DNA of 35,840 nucleotides from Gracilibacillus halophilus YIM-C55.5 (GCF_000359605.1 NZ_APML01000041.1:1-35840); one strand, 5' to 3'. Positions 16,191-25,513 are shown, counted from the first letter of the stretch. Notes: generated by a model not told the origin, from the sequence alone. Numbers and translations are program-made.

Positions 16191-17710
16191 ATGGGATTGT
16201 TTGATGTCACGCAGTTCGGCGCGAGTGATGGCGAAACCGATCACACAGAAATGATGACCCAGGCCGTTAAAGCATGCGCTGATGCAGGGGGTGGAACGGT
16301 CTATGTTCCAGCAGGTGTATATAGAACAGGGCCCATTGAATTATGTATCATATGACACTTTATCTTGAACGCGGTGCGACACTTTCGTTTACGGACAACT
16401 TTTCACAGTATCCAATCGTCAAAACACGTTGGTCGGGTTATGTATGCCATGCGTTTATGCCATTACTATTCGGTAATCAAGTGGAAAATGTTTCGATTAA
16501 AGGTGAAGGAACCATTGACGGAAATGGTGAGGCATGGTGGCAAGTGAATCGACGTTTGCGCGATGGCGATGATTATTACTCAGAGAAAACGCAAGAGATT
16601 GCCGAAGCAAATCAGACTTTTACTGAACCAGCAGATACAAATTTAGTCGAATGGCCATCCCAATTTTTAAGGCCGCCATTAGTTCAGTTTTACCAAGCAG
16701 AGCATATTACGATGCAAGGTGTGACCGTGAAAAATTCTCCCTTTTGGAATACGCATTTCGTCTTTTGCCGAGATGTCAACGTTCATCACGTTCGATTTCA
16801 AAATCCGTCAGATACACCAAATGGCGACGGACTGGATGTCGACTCTAGTCAAAATGTTCGTATTTCGGATTGTCACTTTGATGTCGGTGATGATTGTGTC
16901 GTGCTTAAATCAGGCATCAATCAAGATGGGCGTTATCATGGCATACCAACCAAAAATATTACGGTATCGAACTGCACGATGCAGCACGGGCATGGTGGTG
17001 TGGTGCTGGGTAGTGAAAACTCTGGTGGTATTGAGAATGTCGTCGTTAGTAATTGTATTTTTGATGGTACTGATCGAGGGATTCGGGTAAAAACAAATCG
17101 GGAACGCGGCAGTTATATCCGGAATATTCTCATTTCAAATATCATGATGGACAGTGTTTTATGTCCGATTGCGATTAATTCTTTTTATCGGCATGGGGTC
17201 AGTAAAAGCAATCAAGCATTATTGGATGGAAATATTATCCCAGTTAGCGAAAAAACGCCAGTCGTCGAACAAATTCGGGTGCAGCAAGTGATGGCTAGAA
17301 ATTGTCGGGCAGCGGCAGGCTTTATCTATGGTTTACCAGAAATGCCGGTGAGAGATATTTCTATTGAGCATGTAACCGTTGAGATGACGGAAGATGCCTC
17401 CACACCAGGAGGAGAACCAGATATGGTTCGAGAAAAAATCGAAATGGCTGGAGAAGGTATATTCGCGAAGTATGTTGAAAATCTTACCTTCCATCACGTA
17501 AAAGTCAAGACACGCACTGGTCCAGCATTGCATGTCGAAGAAGCGAAGCAAGTTATATTGGACCAGTTGTCGCAACAAGAAAAGCCCAATGATACACCAG
17601 TTGTTCGTTACCATCATATCAACGACTTACATGTTAGTGGCTTACAGTATCAAAAACTGGCTGAGGGATATTTGAAAGAAGGGGCGTTGATCAGAAATGA
17701 AGACATTTAA
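16191..17710 (+). pseudogene. polygalacturonase-type glycosidase GH28, frameshifted near its N-terminus
   Basis: The gene starts at ATG 16191 behind AAAGGAGG, with GLFDVTQFGASDGETDHTEM and GGGTVYVPAGVYRTGPIEL, the usual GH28 opening. That frame ends at 16353-16355. From about 16343 the frame one base back continues with HMTLYLERGATLSF and runs to 17710. Restoring one base between 16341 and 16346 gives a standard protein of about 505 residues. All GH28 catalytic signatures are present in the second part: NGDGLD, VGDDCV, HGHGGVVLGSE and GIRVKT. GH28 enzymes hydrolyse galacturonan or rhamnogalacturonan; with no signal peptide this one would cut imported oligosaccharides. It overlaps the GH43 gene by 14 bases. 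Either a recent disabling mutation or a sequence error; internal start ATG 16343 would lack the first part of the beta-helix. Confidence 0.88.
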
Positions 17711-19265
17711 AAACCCTATAATACCAGGATTTTATCCGGACCCGTCCATATGCCGGGTAGGTGAAGACTATTATTTAGTGACGTCAAGTTTTGAGTATTT
17801 TCCTGGTGTCCCTATTTTTCATAGTAAAGACCTGGTTCATTGGAAGCAAATTGGGCATGTACTGGATCGTCCTGAGCAACTGAACTTGGATCAAACGCCG
17901 AATTCTCGCGGGATATACGCACCGACGATTCGCTATCATGAAGGTGTATTTTATATGATTACAACATTCGTCGAAAGTAAAGCGGGAGCAAGAATGAATT
18001 TCTATGTAACGGCAACAGACCCGGCTGGTGATTGGTCAGATCCGAACTGGTTGGAGACGCCACCTGGCATTGATCCTTCTTTATTTTTTGATGATGACGG
18101 TAAAGTCTATTATACCGGTAATCGCAAGCCACCATCAGGAAGACAGTATGCAAAGCATAATGAAATATGGTTGCAGGAACTTGATGTAGACAAAAAACAA
18201 CTCGTAGGTCCAACTTACAGCTTGTGGGATGGGGCGTTGAAAAATGCTCATGCCCAAGAAGCACCTCATTTATATAAAATCAATGGCTGGTATTACTTAA
18301 TAATTGCTGAAGGTGGTACAGGTCATACACATGCTGTCACTATTGCAAGAAGCAAGAAAATTACAGGACCCTATGAAATGACTGAAACCAATCCAATTTT
18401 GACACATCGTCATTTAGGAAGAGATTATCCGATTGTTAATGTCGGGCATGCCGATATTGTTGAGACGCAACACGGTGATTGGTGGATGGTTTGTCTCGCC
18501 TCGCGACCGTATGGTGGTTATTATCGCAATCTCGGCAGGGAAACATTTCTTGTGCCGTTTGTTTGGGAAGATGGCTGGCCGATTGTTAATCCTGGAAAAG
18601 GGATGATTGAGGAAGAAATGGCGTTTCCTCAATTGACGGAACATCGCTGGCCAAGTGAGGGGCATGCTGATTCCTTTGAAGCAAGCGAGCTGAGCGATCA
18701 ATGGAATTTCTTACGTACGCCTCGTGGTAATTTTTGGTCATTAACGGAAAGGCCGGGTTATCTACGGTTACAAGCAAAGAAAGAAACGATCATGGAACAA
18801 GAGAACCCATCATTTATTGGTAGAAGACAGCAGCATATTCACTTTTTGGCTCAAACAGTTATGGCATTCAAGCCACAGACCGAGTATGAAACAGCAGGCC
18901 TGGTATTACTTCAAAATCATGAGTACCAATTTCGAATGGAAGTGCTATTAGAAGGAGAAAAAACATATATTCAATTGGTGAGAAGGGAAGCAGGCGTTGA
19001 TGAAAGAATGGCGAAAAACGAAATCGATTCGGACAACGTTTACTTGAAAGTAGAAGCCGAAGGGCAGGCCTATTCATTTGCTTATGCAACAAAAGCGTGG
19101 GACTGGCAAGTGTTAGCGGACCGAGTGGATGGCACGATTTTAAGTACAGATCAGGCAGGCGGTTTTGTTGGTGCGTATATAGGGCTTTATGTTTCGGCAA
19201 ATGGAGAAGATAGTACGAATTATGCCGATTTTGATTGGTTTGAATATCACGGAAATGATAAGTAG
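17697..19265 (+). CDS. glycoside hydrolase GH43 (xylosidase/arabinofuranosidase type)
   Basis: A 522-residue GH43 enzyme. The five-bladed propeller carries the catalytic set: Asp15 in FYPDPSI (base), Asp126 in GIDPSLFF (pKa modulator) and Glu188 in AQEAPHLY (acid). The C-terminal 200 residues form the beta-sandwich found in two-domain GH43 members, ending NYADFDWFEYHG. Such enzymes remove xylose or arabinose from side chains. No signal peptide, so it acts on imported fragments, probably trimming arabinan or xylogalacturonan branches. It starts inside the end of the GH28 gene and is 14 bases from GH105. The exact sugar specificity cannot be told from sequence. Confidence 0.88.
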   Translation: MKTFKNPIIPGFYPDPSICRVGEDYYLVTSSFEYFPGVPIFHSKDLVHWKQIGHVLDRPEQLNLDQTPNSRGIYAPTIRYHEGVFYMITTFVESKAGARMNFYVTATDPAGDWSDPNWLETPPGIDPSLFFDDDGKVYYTGNRKPPSGRQYAKHNEIWLQELDVDKKQLVGPTYSLWDGALKNAHAQEAPHLYKINGWYYLIIAEGGTGHTHAVTIARSKKITGPYEMTETNPILTHRHLGRDYPIVNVGHADIVETQHGDWWMVCLASRPYGGYYRNLGRETFLVPFVWEDGWPIVNPGKGMIEEEMAFPQLTEHRWPSEGHADSFEASELSDQWNFLRTPRGNFWSLTERPGYLRLQAKKETIMEQENPSFIGRRQQHIHFLAQTVMAFKPQTEYETAGLVLLQNHEYQFRMEVLLEGEKTYIQLVRREAGVDERMAKNEIDSDNVYLKVEAEGQAYSFAYATKAWDWQVLADRVDGTILSTDQAGGFVGAYIGLYVSANGEDSTNYADFDWFEYHGNDK

Positions 19266-19279
19266 AAAGGTGGATTATA

Positions 19280-20365
19280 ATGACAGTGACACAAAAGACC
19301 GCTCTCGATTGGGCGAAACTAGCTTGTGATACGTTGATGCAGCAATATGAACCTGTAAAATTACCACCCGCCGATCGCTGGCATTATCATCAAGGTGTAT
19401 TTTTGTGCGGCATGTACGATGTGTGGAAACAAACGAACGAGAAAAAATACTATGACTATGTCAAAACGTATGTCGATCAGCTAATCGATGAGAACGGTAA
19501 CTTTTACTTTGCCAGAAGTGAACTTGATGCGATTCAACCAGGTTTGTTGCTGCTGCCCTTGTATGAAGAAACGAAAGATGAAAAATACAAACTTGCTGCC
19601 CGTAAGTTACGCCATTTATTGAACACATTAAATAAAACAAAAGAAGGCGGCTTTTGGCATAAAGATAAATATCCGTATCAAATGTGGCTCGATGGATTGT
19701 ATATGGCTGGACCATTTGCGATCCAATACGGTCAACGATTTGGAGAACCAGAATTAACGGACCTTGTCATGGAGCAGGAGCGGTTGATGCGCAAACATAC
19801 GCAAAAGGAAAATGGTCTTTATTATCATGGTTATGATGAGAGTAAAAAAGCGCCGTGGGCCACTGAACAGGGCCATGCTCCAGAAATCTGGGGAAGAGCA
19901 CTCGGTTGGTATAGCATGGTGACAGCTAATTTTATCGAGATGCTTCCTGAAGGCCATGAAAAACGAGAAGAATTGAAAACGGTTGTCAAACAATTGGTCG
20001 ATGCGCTGATTACGTATCAAGATAAAGAGACTGGTCTGTGGTATCAAGTTGTTGATAAAGGTGACCAAAGTGATAATTATTTAGAAAGTTCCTGTTCTTG
20101 CTTATTCACTTATGCGATCGCAAAAGCTGTCAACATGGGGTATGTTGATACGTCTTATTTGACTTATGCCGAGAAAGCATACGACGGTTTGCTTAAAAAT
20201 AAGGTAGAAGTAGATGATCGCGGACGTTTCCATTTACATGATATATGTATTGGAACGTCAATTGGTACTTATGATTACTATGTCCATCGCGAGCGCAGTA
20301 CAAATGACTTGCACGGTGTCGGGGCCTTTGCACTAGCGAGTATTCAATTGGAGTTAAGCAAATGA
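19280..20365 (+). CDS. yteR: unsaturated rhamnogalacturonyl hydrolase, GH105
   Basis: A 361-residue (alpha/alpha)6-barrel protein. WLDGLYMAGP places the catalytic aspartate at residue 138 (Asp143 in B. subtilis YteR), and GRALGWYSMV and the SSCSCLFTYAIAKA segment are typical of GH105. The enzyme removes the 4,5-unsaturated galacturonate from the non-reducing end of rhamnogalacturonan oligosaccharides left by lyases, giving the substrate of KdgF. AAAGGTGG precedes ATG 19280. It overlaps the acetylesterase gene by four bases (ATGA), indicating coupled translation. YteR/YesR-like; rhamnogalacturonan versus other unsaturated glycosides is inferred from the adjacent acetylesterase. Confidence 0.92.
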   Translation: MTVTQKTALDWAKLACDTLMQQYEPVKLPPADRWHYHQGVFLCGMYDVWKQTNEKKYYDYVKTYVDQLIDENGNFYFARSELDAIQPGLLLLPLYEETKDEKYKLAARKLRHLLNTLNKTKEGGFWHKDKYPYQMWLDGLYMAGPFAIQYGQRFGEPELTDLVMEQERLMRKHTQKENGLYYHGYDESKKAPWATEQGHAPEIWGRALGWYSMVTANFIEMLPEGHEKREELKTVVKQLVDALITYQDKETGLWYQVVDKGDQSDNYLESSCSCLFTYAIAKAVNMGYVDTSYLTYAEKAYDGLLKNKVEVDDRGRFHLHDICIGTSIGTYDYYVHRERSTNDLHGVGAFALASIQLELSK

Positions 20366-21057
20366 AGAAGGTGCAACTTTTCCTAGCTGGGGATTCGACG
20401 ATGTGTGATTACGAACCCGAACGCTACCCACGCATGGGATGGGGGCAAGTACTGTCATCCTTTTTTCATCATCAAGTAATGATTAGAAACCATGCTGCCT
20501 CAGGTAGGAGCAGTCGATCATTTTTGACAGAGAAGCGGTGGGAGGCGATTGAAAAAGAACTACAGGCTGGTGATTATGTGCTGATTCAATTTGGCCATAA
20601 CGACCAAAAGCCTGACCTTGAGCGATCCACTGATCCGTTTTCGAGTTATCAAGAACATTTACAATTTATGATTGAACGCACAAGGACCTGTGGCGGGACT
20701 CCCCTCTTACTCACGTCGATTGCAAGGCGACACTTTAGTGAAACTGGTAAATTGCTTGATACACATGGGGATTATCCGAAGGCAGCTTGTGAACTTGCAG
20801 AAAAACAAGGTGTCACTGTGATTGATATGAATCGGTTGAGTCAGCGTTTGATCAGCGAGTTAGGAGAAGAATCGTCAAAAAAACTATTTATGTGGATAGC
20901 ACCAGGTATCTATTCTGCTTACCCGGATGGGGAGCAGGATGATACCCACTTGCAAGAACATGGGGCACGTGCGATGGCGAGATTATTTATCGATGAAATC
21001 CAGGAGATAAAACATCCACTCGCAACTTTTCTTCCTAGAGATGAGGTGAAGTCATGA
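20362..21057 (+). CDS. rhgT: rhamnogalacturonan acetylesterase (SGNH, CE12 type)
   Basis: A 231-residue SGNH hydrolase. Block I is AGDSTMCDY with Ser12 as nucleophile, block II is the glycine in AASGRSSRSF, block III is FGHNDQKP (Asn), and block V is DDTHLQEHGA (Asp/His). This pattern and length match YesT/RhgT of B. subtilis, which removes acetyl groups from galacturonate residues of rhamnogalacturonan. No signal peptide, so it deacetylates imported oligosaccharides before GH105/GH28 action. It overlaps both neighbours by four bases. Confidence 0.9.
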   Translation: MKKVQLFLAGDSTMCDYEPERYPRMGWGQVLSSFFHHQVMIRNHAASGRSSRSFLTEKRWEAIEKELQAGDYVLIQFGHNDQKPDLERSTDPFSSYQEHLQFMIERTRTCGGTPLLLTSIARRHFSETGKLLDTHGDYPKAACELAEKQGVTVIDMNRLSQRLISELGEESSKKLFMWIAPGIYSAYPDGEQDDTHLQEHGARAMARLFIDEIQEIKHPLATFLPRDEVKS

Positions 21058-21698
21058 ATAAAGTACATGTGTTATCAACGATTCAAAAACAGAAACTTGT
21101 GGCGGTGATTCGAACAGACAGTCAAGAACAAGCGATAAAAGTAGCGGATGCATGTATTGATGGTGGAATCTATACGCTTGAATTCACTTTTTCGATTCCG
21201 AATGTGGAAGAAGTGATACGTACGATGACGGAGAAATACCAAGATAACAAGCAAGTTATTGTAGGTGCGGGCACTGTGCTTGAGGCGTATGCGGCAAGAG
21301 AGGCGATTACGGCAGGTGCAGCGTTTGTAGTGGCGCCATCGTTTGATCAAGAGACAGCCAAGCTCTGTAACTTTTATCAAGTACCTTATATGCCAGGTTG
21401 TGTAACCGTATCGGAGATCAAACAGGCAATGGAAGCAGGTGCAGATGTTGTGAAATTGTTCCCGAGTCATACGTTGCGTCCAAGTTTTGTGAAAGCAGTA
21501 CAAGCCCCGTTACCTCAAACCAACCTTATGCCGACAGGAGGCGTTAACTTAGATAATCTACGTGAATGGCTGGATGCTGGAGCGGTTGCAGTAGGTATTG
21601 GTGGGAATTTAGTGGCGCCAGCAAAAACGGGTGAGTATGACAAAATCACCGCATTGGCGAGACAATATGTCGATGAAGTAAAAGAGGTGATCGAATGA
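21054..21698 (+). CDS. kdgA: KDPG/KHG aldolase
   Basis: A 214-residue class I aldolase of the Eda/KdgA family. TLEFTF carries the catalytic glutamate and ADVVKLFPS the Schiff-base lysine at residue 134; MPTGGV is the phosphate-binding turn. It splits 2-keto-3-deoxy-6-phosphogluconate into pyruvate and glyceraldehyde-3-phosphate, the last step of uronate breakdown. Four-base overlaps (ATGA) with the genes on both sides show tight coupling with the acetylesterase and with KdgK. Confidence 0.93.
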   Translation: MNKVHVLSTIQKQKLVAVIRTDSQEQAIKVADACIDGGIYTLEFTFSIPNVEEVIRTMTEKYQDNKQVIVGAGTVLEAYAAREAITAGAAFVVAPSFDQETAKLCNFYQVPYMPGCVTVSEIKQAMEAGADVVKLFPSHTLRPSFVKAVQAPLPQTNLMPTGGVNLDNLREWLDAGAVAVGIGGNLVAPAKTGEYDKITALARQYVDEVKEVIE

Positions 21699-22705
21699 AA
21701 GTGATTACCTTTGGCGAAATGCTACTGCGGTTGACGACGGCAAATGATCAACGATTCTATCAAGCAAACAAATTAGATGTCTATTATGGCGGGGCCGAAG
21801 CAAATCTAGCTATCTCGTTAGCGAATTTTGGTTTTGAAGTTGATTATGTGAGCCGCCTACCAGACCATTTCATTGGTGAAGCTGCGATTCGTTATTTAGC
21901 GTCCCATCAAGTTGGTACGAATCAAATCTTGCGGGGTGGCGAGCGACTAGGGACTTATTATGTAGAAGCGGGAATCGGGAACCGTTCGAGCGCTGTTACT
22001 TATGATCGAAAGTTTTCGAGTTTTGCCACAGTAGATCCAGGCGTATTTGATTGGAATATGATTTTTGAGGGTGCAGACGTTTTTCATACAACCGGGATTA
22101 CGTTAGCTTTATCCTCTTCATTGCGCCAAATCACCAAGCAAGCGATGCAAGCAGCAAAAGAAAAAGGAATGACCGTTAGCTTTGATTTTAATTATCGATC
22201 GAAGCTTTGGAGTCAGAAAGAAGCGAGTCAAGCTATCCAGGAGGTTTTACCTTATGTGGATATGGCGTTTTGTAATCATATGGATGCGATCTATCTTTTA
22301 GGTATCGACGAAGCGTTGGAGCAATGGGATGGCCGGCGAAAATTGCAGTATTATTATCAGCAGATTCAAGAGAAATTTCCAAGTATTCAAATATTCGCAT
22401 CGACAAAACGAGAAGTCGTATCTACGTCGAAACATTACTTGCAAGGAAATTTTTATATAAATGATGAACTTTACCAAACATCGAGCTTTGCGATTGAACC
22501 TGTGATCGATCGCATTGGTGGGGGGGATGCCTATGCAGCAGGGATTCTTACTGGTCACTTAAATGGTTGGAGGCCAGAGAAGATCGTTTCCTTCGCTACG
22601 TCAGCTGCCGTGTTAAAGCACACGATCAAAGGTGATGGAAACGCATTTTCTTCATTCGAAGTCGAGCAGTTCCAGGAAAACATGGGCCAAGAAATCAAGC
22701 GATAA
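21695..22705 (+). CDS. kdgK: 2-keto-3-deoxygluconate kinase
   Basis: A 336-residue PfkB/ribokinase-family sugar kinase. N-terminal ITFGEMLLRL and YYGGAEANLAISLANFG are the substrate-side signature of KdgK; the C-terminal GGGDAYAAGIL gives the anion hole and catalytic base (Asp278). It phosphorylates KDG to KDPG, which the preceding aldolase gene consumes. Its start overlaps kdgA by four bases; KduI follows 21 bases later with its own AAGGAGG. Confidence 0.92.
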   Translation: MKVITFGEMLLRLTTANDQRFYQANKLDVYYGGAEANLAISLANFGFEVDYVSRLPDHFIGEAAIRYLASHQVGTNQILRGGERLGTYYVEAGIGNRSSAVTYDRKFSSFATVDPGVFDWNMIFEGADVFHTTGITLALSSSLRQITKQAMQAAKEKGMTVSFDFNYRSKLWSQKEASQAIQEVLPYVDMAFCNHMDAIYLLGIDEALEQWDGRRKLQYYYQQIQEKFPSIQIFASTKREVVSTSKHYLQGNFYINDELYQTSSFAIEPVIDRIGGGDAYAAGILTGHLNGWRPEKIVSFATSAAVLKHTIKGDGNAFSSFEVEQFQENMGQEIKR

Positions 22706-22726
22706 TATGACAAGGAGGAATTATTC

Positions 22727-23557
22727 ATGGAAGTACGTTACGCAAACCACCCAGAGGAGATTAAAAGGTATAATACGGATGAATTACGTGAAAAGTTTCT
22801 CGTCGAAAAGCTATTTGAACCAGGAAAAGTGCATTTAACGTATACGCATGTGGAACGAATGATTTTTGGTGGTGTGACGCCAGCAAATGAAGCGTTAACC
22901 ATTAAGCTGGATAAACAGTTGGGTGTTTCCTACTTTTTGGAACGACGTGAGTTAGGGATTATTAATATTGGTAACCAAGGTTCGGTTGAATTAGATGGTA
23001 AGACATATGATATGAAACGACACGATGGTTTGTACGTCAGCCGAGGGACGAAAGAAGTCTGGTTTCATTCCAATGATCCAGCCAACCCTGCGAAATTTTA
23101 TATTATTGCAGCACCCGCTCATCATACGTATCCGACAGTGAAAATTGATATTAAAGATATTCAGCCATTGGAACTAGGTGAATCGGGTACATTAAATGAA
23201 CGTAAAATCCACCAATATATTCATCCGAATGTCTGTGAAAGTTGTCAACTACAGATGGGCTTAACGATGATTATGCCAGGAAGCGTCTGGAACACCATGC
23301 CTGCCCATACCCATGACCGTCGTAGTGAAATCTATTTATATTTTGATATGGAAGAGGATACGAGAGCCTTTCATTTTATGGGTGAACCACATGAAACGAG
23401 ACACTTAGTGTTGAAAAATGAACAAGCTGTTATTTCCCCAAGCTGGTCCATCCATTCTGGCACGGCAACAAGTGATTATACATTTATTTGGGGCATGTGT
23501 GGTGAAAACATTACGTATACCGATATGGATCATATTCGCATGGATCAATTGCGCTAA
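22727..23557 (+). CDS. kduI: 5-keto-4-deoxyuronate isomerase
   Basis: A 276-residue KduI-family cupin. The zinc ligands His194, His196 and Glu201 (PAHTHDRRSE) and His243 (WSIHSG) match the E. coli set His196/His198/Glu203/His245 with a constant offset of two. It converts 5-keto-4-deoxyuronate (made from unsaturated galacturonate) to 2,5-diketo-3-deoxygluconate. AAGGAGG precedes ATG 22727; KduD follows after 12 bases. Confidence 0.95.
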   Translation: MEVRYANHPEEIKRYNTDELREKFLVEKLFEPGKVHLTYTHVERMIFGGVTPANEALTIKLDKQLGVSYFLERRELGIINIGNQGSVELDGKTYDMKRHDGLYVSRGTKEVWFHSNDPANPAKFYIIAAPAHHTYPTVKIDIKDIQPLELGESGTLNERKIHQYIHPNVCESCQLQMGLTMIMPGSVWNTMPAHTHDRRSEIYLYFDMEEDTRAFHFMGEPHETRHLVLKNEQAVISPSWSIHSGTATSDYTFIWGMCGENITYTDMDHIRMDQLR

Positions 23558-23569
23558 GGAGGTAAGTAA

Positions 23570-24352
23570 ATGGTAGAACAAGTGAATCAATTTTCATTAG
23601 ACTACTTTTCGCTAAAAGGAAAGTCAGCGATTGTCACCGGTGGAAATACAGGACTTGGCCAAGCCTATACGGTTGCTTTGGCCAAGTCTGGCGCGAATGT
23701 ATTTGTCGTGACACACGGGACGAATTGGGAAGAGACGAAAAGTTTACTAGAAGATGCGGAAGGCAAGGTGGAATTTCATCAAGCTGACCTTGCCGATCGT
23801 GAGCAGTTAAAGCAAGTAGTTCCGGCATGTGTGGATGCATTTGGTTCGGTGGATATTTTAGTGAATAATGCTGGTACGATACGTCGGAATCCGATCTTAG
23901 ATTATGAAGAAACGGATTGGGACGATGTGATGGCGTTGAATCTAGATGCCGTATACTTATTGAGTCAAGCAGCAGCCAAGGTGATGGTTGAACAAAAAGC
24001 AGGAAAAATAATTAATATTGCTTCGATGCTGTCTTTTCAAGGTGGTAAGTTTATCCCACCATATACGGCTAGTAAGCATGCAGTTGCAGGGTTAACGAAG
24101 TCATTCGCCAATGAATTAGCACCGCATGGCATTCAAGTGAACGCAATTGCACCGGGGTATTTTGCGACGAAGAATACAGAGCCCATCCGTTCAGATGAAA
24201 AAAGGAGTGCCGAAATCTTATCACGAATTCCTGCCGGTTATTGGGGTGATCCGAGCGATTTAATGGGAACGGTTGTCTATTTAGCAAGCCAAGCATCGAA
24301 TTATATGAATGGACATGTTCTAGCCGTCGACGGAGGATGGCTCGCAAGATAA
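23570..24352 (+). CDS. kduD: 2-keto-3-deoxygluconate 5-dehydrogenase
   Basis: A 260-residue short-chain dehydrogenase. The nucleotide-binding motif is TGGNTGLGQAY near residue 24, NNAG follows, and the catalytic Ser/Tyr/Lys set is seen in NIASMLSF and Tyr165-x3-Lys169 (YTASK). With KduI just upstream it reduces 2,5-diketo-3-deoxygluconate to KDG, linking the unsaturated-uronate branch to KdgK and KdgA in the same operon. It is the last gene before the hairpin at 24358. Confidence 0.93.
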   Translation: MVEQVNQFSLDYFSLKGKSAIVTGGNTGLGQAYTVALAKSGANVFVVTHGTNWEETKSLLEDAEGKVEFHQADLADREQLKQVVPACVDAFGSVDILVNNAGTIRRNPILDYEETDWDDVMALNLDAVYLLSQAAAKVMVEQKAGKIINIASMLSFQGGKFIPPYTASKHAVAGLTKSFANELAPHGIQVNAIAPGYFATKNTEPIRSDEKRSAEILSRIPAGYWGDPSDLMGTVVYLASQASNYMNGHVLAVDGGWLAR

Positions 24353-24357
24353 TTAGG

Positions 24358-24383
24358 AATGACTAGCGTAAAAGCTAGTCATT
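24358..24383. terminator. hairpin at the end of the pectin operon
   Basis: AATGACTAGC (24358-24367) and GCTAGTCATT (24374-24383) make a perfect 10-bp stem with a six-base loop. A T-run is missing, so termination may be partial and the TIM-barrel gene downstream could still be read through. Confidence 0.6.
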
Positions 24384-24412
24384 CTGCTCGTTAATAGATG
24401 TCTGCTTTAGTG

Positions 24413-24560
24413 GTCTATTCTCAAGTTTGGTCGTTTTATTCTCAACTTTGGTAGGTTTATTCTCAAGTTTAGGGATTTTATTCTCAACTTCGGCAGATTT
24501 AATCTCAACTTTAGTGAATTTAATCTCAACTTTCACCATTTTATTCTCAACTAAAGGAGG
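24413..24560. repeat. 21-bp tandem repeat array (7 copies)
   Basis: The unit TTTATTCTCAACTTTGGTAGG and variants repeat with an exact 21-base period; the CTCAA core falls at 24420, 24441, 24462, 24483, 24504, 24525 and 24546. The last unit runs into the AAAGGAGG ribosome site of the gene at 24567, and an eighth core lies at 24573 inside its codons 3-5. Read on the minus strand, the units encode a seven-residue repeat (KVENKTT type), but no ribosome site supports that frame. Confidence 0.88.
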
Positions 24561-24566
24561 TTGGTT

Positions 24567-25409
24567 ATGCATCTCAACTTAGGGATTCGTGGGCATGATA
24601 TTGATTATGAGCACCCTGAGGAAATTGCGTCTGAAGTGGCAACAAAAGGATTGCAGGCGGTACAGTTAGCTTTAGCCAAATCATTTCAATCGCTTCCTAC
24701 TGAAACAGGAACGTTAAGTCCAGGTTTTGCTCATTATATTCAACAATGTTTTCAAGAAAAAGGGGTTCAAGTTGCTATTCTCGGATGCTATATTAATATG
24801 ATTCATCCAGATCAGGCGAAACGGGAGAAATTACTAGACCGATTCAAAGAACACATTCGCTTTTCCAGAGATTTTGGCTGTAGTATCGTGGGCTCAGAAA
24901 CAGGAAATGTCAATGAAAAAATGGGATATACGGAAGATAATTTTACGGAAGAAGCATTTTGGAAAGTCGTAGCTAGTGTTCGAGATTTGGTGAAAGAAGC
25001 AGAAAAGTGGGGGGTCATTGTCGGTATTGAAGGTGGCATTAATCACCCCATTCATACACCGAAAAAAATGCGCTGGTTATTGGATGAAATTGATTCGAAT
25101 CATTTGCAAGTCATTTTCGACCCTGCTAATTTTATGTCGATGGACAATTACCAACAGCAAGAAAGTGTGATCGAAGAAGCTTTCACCCTTTTTGGCGATC
25201 GAATGGTGCTGATTCATGCCAAAGATTTTGTGATCGAAAATAAATGGATCAAGATGGTCCCTGTCGGTCAAGGAATGCTACGCTATGATATCATCTTTCG
25301 ATGGTTGAAAGACCATAAGCCGTATATTAACGTTTTATTAGAAAATACGAAGGAACCTTACATTGATGACAGTATTCATTATTTACATGACCAATTTCGT
25401 CGTGCATAA
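24567..25409 (+). CDS. sugar phosphate isomerase/epimerase-like TIM barrel protein
   Basis: A 280-residue protein of the xylose isomerase-like/AP endonuclease 2 TIM-barrel family. Metal- and substrate-site elements visible in order are VGSETGNVN, VGIEGGINHPIH, QVIFDPANFM and LIHAKDFVIEN, ending with VLLENTKEPY; Glu, Asp and His of these blocks are the usual metal ligands. AAGGAGG six bases before ATG 24567 sets the start; a TTG at 24561 is less likely. It follows the pectin operon in the same direction, separated by a hairpin and the 21-bp repeat array. It could act on an uronate or pentose intermediate; the reaction is unknown. Confidence 0.8.
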   Translation: MHLNLGIRGHDIDYEHPEEIASEVATKGLQAVQLALAKSFQSLPTETGTLSPGFAHYIQQCFQEKGVQVAILGCYINMIHPDQAKREKLLDRFKEHIRFSRDFGCSIVGSETGNVNEKMGYTEDNFTEEAFWKVVASVRDLVKEAEKWGVIVGIEGGINHPIHTPKKMRWLLDEIDSNHLQVIFDPANFMSMDNYQQQESVIEEAFTLFGDRMVLIHAKDFVIENKWIKMVPVGQGMLRYDIIFRWLKDHKPYINVLLENTKEPYIDDSIHYLHDQFRRA

Positions 25410-25431
25410 GAATGATAAAAAGGATCAGAAT

Positions 25432-25490
25432 AAAAGCAGCGAATGGAAACAAAGGTTGAATACACCTTTATTTCATTTGTTGCTTTTTCT
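25432..25490 (+). terminator. intrinsic terminator after the TIM-barrel gene
   Basis: An imperfect long stem from AAAAGCAGCGAATGG...AAAGG to CCTTTATTTCATTTGTTGCT, ending in TTTTTCTTT. Confidence 0.75.
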
Positions 25491-25513
25491 TTATATTAAT
25501 CAATCATCTTTCG

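Noticed and set aside
24375..24572. Minus-strand 65-codon frame encoding a heptad-repeat peptide
   Set aside because: It is produced by the 21-bp array, begins inside the start of the opposite gene and has no ribosome binding site. Recorded as part of the repeat finding only.
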